NCBI RefSeq assembly: GCF_018263855.1
Contig: NZ_CP073318.1
Location: forward strand, 6,138,001 to 6,202,000
Direction of reading: 5' to 3'
Length of the DNA: 64,000 nucleotides
Source of the DNA: Kutzneria sp. CA-103260
Lineage (GTDB): Bacteria > Actinomycetota > Actinomycetes > Mycobacteriales > Pseudonocardiaceae
Made by a program: the position numbers and the translations under genes
Part shown: piece by piece, positions 58,236 to 64,000 of the stretch
Layout of the letters: every line of letters begins with the position of its first letter
Numbering within the stretch: the stretch's first letter is position 1
The notes under the pieces: generated by a model
The model's database searches: none
Seen by the model: the letters and a program-made list of their open reading frames with translations, nothing else
What the model was told of the DNA's origin: nothing

Positions 58236-60410
58236 TCAACGCAGCACCCGAGCCGCGCCGACCAGCGCCCGCAGCGACGGGTCAACCTCTCCATAGCCAC
58301 GGGTCTTCAGGCCGCAGTCCGGGTTGACCCACAACCGTTCCCGAGGCACCGCATCCAGGGCGGCCTTCAACAGCCCGACGACCTGCTCCTCGTCCGGCAC
58401 CAGCGGCGAGTGGATGTCGTACACGCCCGGCCCGACGCCGCGGCGGAAACCGATGGCGCGCAAGTCTTCCAGCACCTCCATCTTGGAACGGGCAGCCTCG
58501 ATTGTCGTCACGTCGGCGTCGAGGCCGTCGATCGCGGTGATCACGTCGCCGAACTCCGAGTAGCACAGGTGGGTGTGGATCTGCGTGCTGACGGCGGCGC
58601 CGGCGGTGGCCAGTCGGAAGGAGTCGACAGCCCACCTCAGGTAGGCCGGCCGGTCTTCTTCCCGCAACGGCAAGGTTTCCCGCAGCGCCGGCTCGTCCAC
58701 CTGGACCACGCCGATGCCGGCGGCCTCCAGGTCGGCGATCTCGTCCCGCAGCGCCAGCGCCACCTGGTCGGCGGTCTGGCCGAGCGGCTGGTCGTCGCGG
58801 ACGAAGGACCAGGCCAGGATGGTCACCGGGCCGGTGAGCATGCCCTTGACCGGCTTGTCGGTCAGCGACTGGGCGTACTCGCTCCAGGCCACGGTCATCG
58901 GCCGCGGCCGGCTGACGTCGCCGTGCAGGATCGGCGGCCGCACGCAGCGCGAGCCGTAGGACTGCACCCAGCCGAGTTCGGTGGTGGCGAAGCCGTCCAG
59001 GTTCTCGGCGAAGTACTGCACCATGTCGTTGCGCTCGGGCTCGCCGTGCACGAGAACGTCGAGGCCGATCTCCTCCTGGAGCCGGATCACCCGCTCGATC
59101 TCGGCCCGCATCCGCTCGTCGTACTGCGCCTCGGTGAGCGAACCGGCCCGAACCTGGGCGCGAGCCTTGCGGATGTCGCCGGTCTGTGGGAACGAGCCGA
59201 TCGTGGTGGTGGCCAGCGCCGGCAGGCCGAGACGCTGCTGCTGGGCGGCGGCGCGGGTGTCGTAGTCGGCCCGGCTGCGATCTTCGGGCCGCAGCGCGGA
59301 CAGCCGCTCGCGCGTCTTTTCGTTACGTAGCGGGGTGACCTGGGCCGCCGCCGGCAGCGGGACGCCGTCGCGCAGCGCCTCACCGAGGGTCTTGATCTCG
59401 GCGACCTTCTGCTTGGCAAACGCCAGTCGGTCGCGAACCTCTTGCGGCAGCGCGATTTCCGCGTCCAGGTCGTACGGGACGTGCAGCAGCGAGGACGAGG
59501 AGGACACGGCCAGTGAGCCGACCGAGCCGAGCAGCGACGCGCCCAGCGCCGCCGCCTTGCGCAGGTCGGTGCGCCACACGTTGCGGCCGTCGACAACACC
59601 GGCGACCAGCAGTTTGTCCCGCAGGCCGAGCAAGCCCGGGATCCGGTCGGCCAGCTCGGGACTGGTGACGAAGTCGACGCCCAGCCCTTCGACCGGCGCG
59701 TCGGCCAGCGCCGGCAGCACCTCGCCGGTGACCAACAGCTTGGGCCGCTTGGTCAATCCGCCCAGCCGCTGGTATACGCGTTGGAGCAGGTCCGGGACGC
59801 CGGCCGGCTCGTCCAGCTGCACCCATTCGGCGCCGGCGTCGGCCAGCCGGCCCAGCAGCTCGGCGTAGCAGTCGAGCAGGCCGTCCAGCAGTTCCGGCAG
59901 GAAAGGCTTGGCCAGCTTGAGGAACGTGACCGGGCCGAGCAGCACCGGCCGAGTCGGCACGCCCTGGCGCAGCGCCTCGGTGAACTCGGCCACCGGCTTG
60001 TCGCCGGCCAGCCGGAACCTGGTGTCCGGCGCCAGTTCCGGCACCAGGTAGTGGTAGTTGCTGTCGAACCACTTGGTCAGTTCCATCGCCGCCGCGCCGT
60101 CCCGGCCGCGGGCCATCGCGAAGTATGTGTCCACATCGGACAGACCGAGGTCGCGGAACCGCTGCGGCACGGCGTCGAACAGCACGGCGGCGTCCAGCAC
60201 CTGGTCGTAGAACGAGAACGTGTTACTCGGCACCGAGTCCAGCGACTCGGCCAGCTGCGCCCAGGTGTCCCGGCGCAGGTCGGCCGCGACGCGCTGGAGC
60301 TCGTCGACGTCGATGCGCCCGGCCCAGTACGACTCGACCGCGCGCTTGAGCTCCCGGCGCGGGCCGATCCGCGGATAGCCCAGGACCGTGGTGGTGAAGG
60401 TGGTGTCCAC
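58236..60410 (-). CDS. metE: Cobalamin-independent methionine synthase MetE
   Basis: A 724-residue enzyme that transfers the methyl group of methyltetrahydrofolate-polyglutamate to homocysteine. Both halves of the duplicated barrel are complete. Zinc ligands appear in STQIHTHLCYSEFGD (His, Cys), TTIEAARS (Glu) and WVNPDCGLKTRG (Cys). I start at GTG 60410 with GGGAGAG upstream, giving VDTTFTTTVLGYPRIG, the normal MetE beginning. Expression should be switched off by cobalamin through the riboswitch upstream, so a MetH is expected elsewhere in the genome. Confidence 0.97.
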   Translation of the reverse strand: MDTTFTTTVLGYPRIGPRRELKRAVESYWAGRIDVDELQRVAADLRRDTWAQLAESLDSVPSNTFSFYDQVLDAAVLFDAVPQRFRDLGLSDVDTYFAMARGRDGAAAMELTKWFDSNYHYLVPELAPDTRFRLAGDKPVAEFTEALRQGVPTRPVLLGPVTFLKLAKPFLPELLDGLLDCYAELLGRLADAGAEWVQLDEPAGVPDLLQRVYQRLGGLTKRPKLLVTGEVLPALADAPVEGLGVDFVTSPELADRIPGLLGLRDKLLVAGVVDGRNVWRTDLRKAAALGASLLGSVGSLAVSSSSSLLHVPYDLDAEIALPQEVRDRLAFAKQKVAEIKTLGEALRDGVPLPAAAQVTPLRNEKTRERLSALRPEDRSRADYDTRAAAQQQRLGLPALATTTIGSFPQTGDIRKARAQVRAGSLTEAQYDERMRAEIERVIRLQEEIGLDVLVHGEPERNDMVQYFAENLDGFATTELGWVQSYGSRCVRPPILHGDVSRPRPMTVAWSEYAQSLTDKPVKGMLTGPVTILAWSFVRDDQPLGQTADQVALALRDEIADLEAAGIGVVQVDEPALRETLPLREEDRPAYLRWAVDSFRLATAGAAVSTQIHTHLCYSEFGDVITAIDGLDADVTTIEAARSKMEVLEDLRAIGFRRGVGPGVYDIHSPLVPDEEQVVGLLKAALDAVPRERLWVNPDCGLKTRGYGEVDPSLRALVGAARVLR

Positions 60411-60519
60411 TGCTCTCTCCCTCGCGAGCACGTGGGCGTCGAAGGGCGCGCGAGGACAACCGCATCCGCGCGAGCCCACCCGAGAGGCCCCGGATCACGC
60501 GCGGACCGGCGGCCCGCGC

Positions 60520-60720
60520 ACCGGTGGCAGGTATTCGGACTCGCGGGCACCCGATCTCTCGGACCTACTGGCCGTCGCTTCCCAGACCTGGCGGTCCAGT
60601 GCTTCTGACGGCGGTCGTTCCCGCTCACCGCTGCGGGGCAGTCCCGGATTCGCACCGGGTTCCCTGTTGCCTCGACGGACCTGGCCGGCCCGGCGAACCA
60701 TCGGCCCGCCGAGCCTAGCG
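60520..60720 (-). ncRNA. Cobalamin riboswitch upstream of metE
   Basis: On the minus strand the classic B12 core is present: GGAACCCGGTGCGAATCC followed by GGGACTGCCCCGCAGCGGTGA (complement of about 60628-60668), and the closing strand CCGAATACCTGCC (about 60526-60538). Downstream, CCTCGCG and CGCGAGG (60449-60455 and 60420-60426) could form a stem just before the metE ribosome site, which would suit translational control. This element explains the 314-bp gap 60411-60724, which holds no gene. Confidence 0.95.
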
Positions 60721-60724
60721 ACGG

Positions 60725-61849
60725 CTACCCCAGTTTCGCCAGCCTGCCGACCACCTCGGCCGGGCTGGGCTGCCAGGCGATCTCGTCGCGCACGTCGGCG
60801 GCGGTGTCGCGGAACTTGTCCTGTCCCAGGACCTGGGACAGCGCCTCGGCGACCTGCTCCGGCTCGGTGACGGTGAGGCCGACGCCGCGGTCGGCCATCA
60901 GCTGGGCGTTGAGCGGCTGGTCGGCGAACTTCGGCAGTGCGACCTGCGGCACACCGTAGGCCAGCGGTGTCATCACCGTGGCCGATCCACCGTGGTGCAC
61001 GATCGCGTCGCACGTCGGCATCAGGGCGTTCAGCGGCATCCAGCCCAGCGGCCGCACGTTGGCCGGAAGCTCCCCCAGCTCCGCGACGTCGATGTCGCCC
61101 GCGGCCAACAGGACCTCGATGTCCATTGTGGACAGATTGGCCAGGATGCCGCGCAGCGCGCCGACACCGCCCAGGGCCGGCAGCACGCTGCCCAGGGTGA
61201 CGCAGACCCGGGGCCGGCTGGACGGCAGCGTCACCCAGCCCGGCACCACGCGGGACTCGTTGTACGGCACGTACCGCATGAGGAACTGGGTGTCGGTGGC
61301 GACACCGCCCATGCTCGGCGGGCGGACGTCGACGGTCGCCACCGGGTCGATCGGGGCATCCGGCAGCCCGAGCCGCCCCCTGGTCGGCTCGAGGTAGTCG
61401 GCGATGTCCCGGCGCGCCTCGACCACGTGGTCGTCGAGGCCGGCCCAGCCCAGCCGGATGCCCTGCTCGACCAGCGGCACGCCGAGCTCGGCGGCGATCA
61501 GCCGGCCCGCGCCCTGCTCGGCGGTGGTGATCACCAGGTCCGGCCGGAACGCCCGGGCCACCGGCAGCATGCCGTCGATCATCTGCTCACCGAACCAACC
61601 GAAGCCGCCCCGCTCGGGCGTGGCGTTGCCGTCCTTGATCATGCCGGCGACCGCGGCCATGAACTCGGCCCACAGGTCGCGCTCCGGCAGCGGGTCCACC
61701 ACCGGCAGGCCGGCCCCGGCGGCCGCGCGGGCCCCGGCGCCGTTGTTGAGCAGCAGCACCTCGTGGCCGGCGGCCCGCAAAGCCCAGGCCAGCGGCACCG
61801 TCGGCAGGAAAAGACCACTTCCGGGCACGGCTGTGCACAGCACTCGCAT
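60725..61849 (-). CDS. UDP/NDP-sugar glycosyltransferase, MGT/EryCIII-like (GT1)
   Basis: A 374-residue GT-B enzyme. The C-terminal donor-binding block runs LGWMPLNALMPTCDAIVHHGGSATVMTPLAYGVPQVALPKFADQPLNAQL, the typical GT1 signature of antibiotic glycosyltransferases with HHGG. The N-terminal half (LCTAVPGSGLFLPTVPLAWALRAAGHEVLLL) binds the acceptor. Such enzymes either decorate secondary metabolites or inactivate drugs such as macrolides. With no biosynthetic neighbours and a divergent TetR, inducible detoxification is more likely; this is inference. ATG 61849 has GGAG five bases upstream. Confidence 0.9.
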   Translation of the reverse strand: MRVLCTAVPGSGLFLPTVPLAWALRAAGHEVLLLNNGAGARAAAGAGLPVVDPLPERDLWAEFMAAVAGMIKDGNATPERGGFGWFGEQMIDGMLPVARAFRPDLVITTAEQGAGRLIAAELGVPLVEQGIRLGWAGLDDHVVEARRDIADYLEPTRGRLGLPDAPIDPVATVDVRPPSMGGVATDTQFLMRYVPYNESRVVPGWVTLPSSRPRVCVTLGSVLPALGGVGALRGILANLSTMDIEVLLAAGDIDVAELGELPANVRPLGWMPLNALMPTCDAIVHHGGSATVMTPLAYGVPQVALPKFADQPLNAQLMADRGVGLTVTEPEQVAEALSQVLGQDKFRDTAADVRDEIAWQPSPAEVVGRLAKLG

Positions 61850-61871
61850 CGTCACTCCCCCTAAATGCGTC

Positions 61872-61901
61872 TTGAGCGGCGCTCAATTGAGCGCCGCTCA
61901 A
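61872..61901. promoter_or_regulatory. Perfect 30-bp palindromic operator between glycosyltransferase and TetR genes
   Basis: TTGAGCGGCGCTCAA is followed directly by its exact reverse complement, giving a 30-bp palindrome. Each 15-bp half is itself palindromic except at its centre, so the site could take two TetR dimers. It lies 22 bp from the glycosyltransferase start and 48 bp from the TetR start. Confidence 0.85.
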
Positions 61902-61949
61902 GCTACGGTGGGTAGACTGCTTCCGTCAAGGGGTGAGAAGGGGACGTGC

Positions 61950-62594
61950 ATGCCGCTGCGACGGGAACAGGTGGTCGAGGCCGCGCTGGAGCTGCTGGAC
62001 GAGGTGGGGCTGGACGCCTTCACCACGCGGGCGCTGACCGACCGGCTCGGCGTGCAGCGCGGCGCCCTGTACTGGCACGTCAAGAGCAAGCAGGAGCTGC
62101 TGGCCGCGGTCACCGAGCTGGTGCTGCGGCCGGTCTTCGCCGACGACGGCCGCGAGGGCGGTGATTGGGCCGACGACCTGACCGAGTACGCGCACCGGCT
62201 GCGGGCCGCCATGCTCGCCCACCGCGACGGAGCCCGGCTGGTCGCCGCGCACGTCACCGTCAATCAGTCGGGCACCGAACAGCTGGCCGAGAGCCTGGAG
62301 CGATATCTCCGCCAGGGCATCCCGATGCCCGTCGCCGCCCGCTGGGGCGACATCGTCTCCAGCTACGTGACCGGCTACGTGCTCCAGGAGCAGACCGCGC
62401 CGGCCGGGGACCCGTCGGCCGGCGCGGCGATGGAGCCGTGGTTCCCCGACGGCCACCCCAGCAGTGGCGAGACCTTCGCCGCCTCCGTCGCCACGATCAT
62501 CCTCGGCATGCGCGCCGAAGCCGCCGCCCTCACCCCCGCGAGTCCCGCTCTCAGGCAACTGAATGTCGAGTTTCGGAACTCGACACATGGTTGA
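61950..62594 (+). CDS. TetR-family repressor (TetR_C class)
   Basis: A 214-residue regulator close to the classical tetracycline-repressor class. Helix-turn-helix TTRALTDRLGVQRGALYWHVKSKQELL and a C-terminal domain with WGDIVSSYVTGYVLQEQ and FAASVATIILGMRAEAAAL. It diverges from the glycosyltransferase and very probably binds the 30-bp palindrome. The last 21 or so residues (LTPASPALRQLNVEFRNSTHG) are encoded by the 76-bp repeat and look like an added tail. Start ATG has AAGGGGAC upstream. Confidence 0.9.
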   Translation: MPLRREQVVEAALELLDEVGLDAFTTRALTDRLGVQRGALYWHVKSKQELLAAVTELVLRPVFADDGREGGDWADDLTEYAHRLRAAMLAHRDGARLVAAHVTVNQSGTEQLAESLERYLRQGIPMPVAARWGDIVSSYVTGYVLQEQTAPAGDPSAGAAMEPWFPDGHPSSGETFAASVATIILGMRAEAAALTPASPALRQLNVEFRNSTHG

Positions 62595-62612
62595 CCGAGA
62601 GCGGGACTCGCG
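62537..62612. repeat. 76-bp palindromic repeat, copy 2, overlapping two genes
   Basis: This copy has the same 76-bp length and edge sequences as copy 1 and matches its reverse complement in 71 of 76 bases. The core GTCGAGTTTCGGAACTCGAC (62565-62584) has one change from the perfect palindrome. It forms the 3' end of the TetR gene and the first nine codons of the longest form of the AfsR-like gene. Confidence 0.85.
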
Positions 62613-64000
62613 GGTGGTTGTGGGGGTGCTCGGTGAGCTGGAGGTTCGCGGGGCCGGCGGTGAGCGGGTCGAGGTCGGCGGGCCGATGCTGCGCCTGTTG
62701 CTGGTGCGGCTGGCCGTGGACGCGGGGCGCATCGTCACGACCGACCGGCTGATCGCCGACTTGTGGCCGGAGTCGGCACCGGCTGAGCCGGGGGCGGCGT
62801 TGCAGTCGCTGGTGGCACGGCTGCGTCGGGCGATCGGGCGGGCGGCCGTCGGCTCGCATCCGACGGGCTATCGCCTGGAAGTGCCGCCGACAGTGTTGGA
62901 CGCGGCGGAGTTCGAGCGGGCCGTCGCCGAGGGCCGACCGCGGGAAGCGCTGGATCTGTGGCGGGGCAGCCCGTTCGCCGACGCCGGTGACGCGGAGTTC
63001 GCCCGGGCGCCGGTCGCGCGGCTGACGGAGTTGCGGGCCACGGCGATCGAGGCCCGGATCGACGCGGACATCGCGGCCGGGCGGGACGTGATCGCCGAGG
63101 TCGAGGAGCTGGCCGCGGCACAGCCGCTGCGCGAGGGCCTGCACGCGCGGCTGATGCGGGCGCTGACGGCCAAGGGCCGCCAGGCCGATGCGCTCGCGGT
63201 GTACGACCGGGTGCGCAAGCTGTTGGCCGATCAGCTGGGGGTGGATCCCGGGCCGGCGCTGCAGGAGGCGCATCTGGCGGCCCTGCGCACGACGTCGACC
63301 CGAACCAACCTGCCGGCCCGGCTGACCAGCTTTGTCGGCCGGGATCTGGAACTGGAGCAGGTGACGCGGGCGGTGGCCGGGGCGCGGCTGGTGACGCTGA
63401 CCGGCACCGGCGGGACGGGCAAGACCCGTCTGGCGGTCGAGGCGGCGGAACGGTTGCTGCCCGATTTCCCCGACGGTGTCTGGCTTGTCGACCTCACGTC
63501 CACAGTGGACGTCATTGCGGCCACCCGGGAGGCGTTGAGCACCGCCGACCATCCCCGTGACTACCTGGCGGCCCGGAATTCCCTGCTGGTGCTGGACAAC
63601 TGCGAGCACGTGATCGACGCGGCCGCCGACTTCGCGGCCGATCTGCTGACCCGGTGCCCGCGGCTGAAGATCCTGGCCACCAGCCGGGAGCCGCTGAGCA
63701 TCACTGGCGAGACGCTGTGCCCGCTGCGGCCGCTGCCCGACCGCCAGGCCGTCGCTCTGTTCACCGAACGGGCCCGCGCCGTCAGCCCCGGCTTCCGGCC
63801 TGACGAGTCCATCGTGGACATCTGCCGGGCGTTGGACGGCCTGCCGCTGGCCATCGAGCTGGCCGCGGCCCGGCTCCGCTCGCTGACGCCGGCCCAGCTC
63901 ACCGAACGGCTCGGCGACCGGATCGGCCTGCTGGACAAGGGAACCCGGGCCGCCCCGCAGCGGCACCGCACGCTGCGGGCGGTGATCGACTGGAGCTGGG
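62587..64000 (+). CDS. AfsR/SARP-like regulator with NB-ARC domain (runs off the window)
   Basis: The first 471 residues of a regulator are present; no stop is reached. In order: an OmpR-type winged helix (VVGVLGELEVRG to GYRLEVPP), an activation domain with LADQLGVDPGPALQEAH, then an NTPase domain with P-loop LTGTGGTGKTRLA and Walker B NSLLVLDNCEHVID, and GLPLAIELAAARLRSLTP. This is the usual SARP/NB-ARC layout. ATG 62587 overlaps the TetR gene by 8 bp and lies inside the 76-bp repeat; GTG 62614 or 62620 are better starts for the fold. It is distinct from the AfsR-like gene at 9052 in sequence and lacks that gene's N-terminal leader. Confidence 0.88.
   Translation, partial: MVDRERDSRVVVGVLGELEVRGAGGERVEVGGPMLRLLLVRLAVDAGRIVTTDRLIADLWPESAPAEPGAALQSLVARLRRAIGRAAVGSHPTGYRLEVPPTVLDAAEFERAVAEGRPREALDLWRGSPFADAGDAEFARAPVARLTELRATAIEARIDADIAAGRDVIAEVEELAAAQPLREGLHARLMRALTAKGRQADALAVYDRVRKLLADQLGVDPGPALQEAHLAALRTTSTRTNLPARLTSFVGRDLELEQVTRAVAGARLVTLTGTGGTGKTRLAVEAAERLLPDFPDGVWLVDLTSTVDVIAATREALSTADHPRDYLAARNSLLVLDNCEHVIDAAADFAADLLTRCPRLKILATSREPLSITGETLCPLRPLPDRQAVALFTERARAVSPGFRPDESIVDICRALDGLPLAIELAAARLRSLTPAQLTERLGDRIGLLDKGTRAAPQRHRTLRAVIDWSW

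Overview
The window is high-GC DNA (about 70 % by eye) with dense genes, frequent GTG/TTG starts, 4-bp stop/start overlaps and several leaderless-looking promoters. The gene content (AfsR/SARP-type regulators, a DUF742 protein, an EspG-like protein, an IniB/IniA/IniC-like set, a DmdR/IdeR-type iron box, a DasR-like site) points to a filamentous actinomycete, most likely Pseudonocardiaceae. That placement is inferred from gene content; there is no rRNA. I found no rRNA, tRNA, CRISPR array, insertion sequence or phage genes. Both edges cut genes.

Layout. 1-4 kb: end of a membrane sensor gene, then a PP2C phosphatase divergent across a perfect 21-bp palindrome from an HTH-containing N6-adenine-methylase-like gene and a Hanks-type kinase. 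4-9 kb: a DUF5107 protein, a coiled-coil protein, and a secreted protein coupled to a lipoprotein. 9-20.5 kb: an AfsR-like regulator, then an ini-like module: an IniR-like LuxR/ATPase and a membrane-anchored Hsp70 ATPase on the minus strand, and on the plus strand IniB-like (16 nonapeptide repeats), IniA-like dynamin GTPase, and an IniC-like protein that seems to have lost its switch region. 20.5-37.4 kb: mostly small regulator/target pairs and metabolic genes: TetR/P450, a DOPA-dioxygenase-like enzyme, GH3, DUF742, a Tat-exported PHP protein, MFS/MarR, BlaI/M56, a cis-prenyl synthase, ABC exporter/XRE, siderophore-interacting protein with iron box, EspG-like and PAP2-like proteins.

37.5-46.8 kb is a phenylacetate catabolic cluster: paaZABCDE reads as one overlapping operon, paaG diverges from it, paaH and paaJ sit beyond, and a TetR regulator follows. 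Two near-identical operators (ACCG-N6-CGGT) tie the regulator to both promoters. No phenylacetate-CoA ligase is present. 46.8-48.8 kb: an AA10 polysaccharide monooxygenase behind a DasR-like site and an SRA-HNH modification-dependent nuclease. 48.8-56.9 kb: an FAD oxidoreductase, PLP decarboxylase and glutamine-synthetase-like ligase, divergent from homoprotocatechuate meta-cleavage genes (hpaE, hpaD, FAH-type) and a convergent MarR. This arrangement would suit catabolism of an aromatic amine such as dopamine or tyramine. 56.9-64 kb: an AAA+ ATPase, metE behind a cobalamin riboswitch, a glycosyltransferase/TetR pair around a perfect 30-bp palindrome, and the start of a second AfsR-like regulator.

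A 76-bp palindromic intergenic element occurs twice (about 4.0 and 62.6 kb, 71 of 76 bases identical in inverted orientation) with a hybrid relative at 20.5 kb. At 62.6 kb it supplies the last codons of one gene and the first of the next; at 20.5 kb the different hairpin joined to the related arm supplies the end of a TetR gene.
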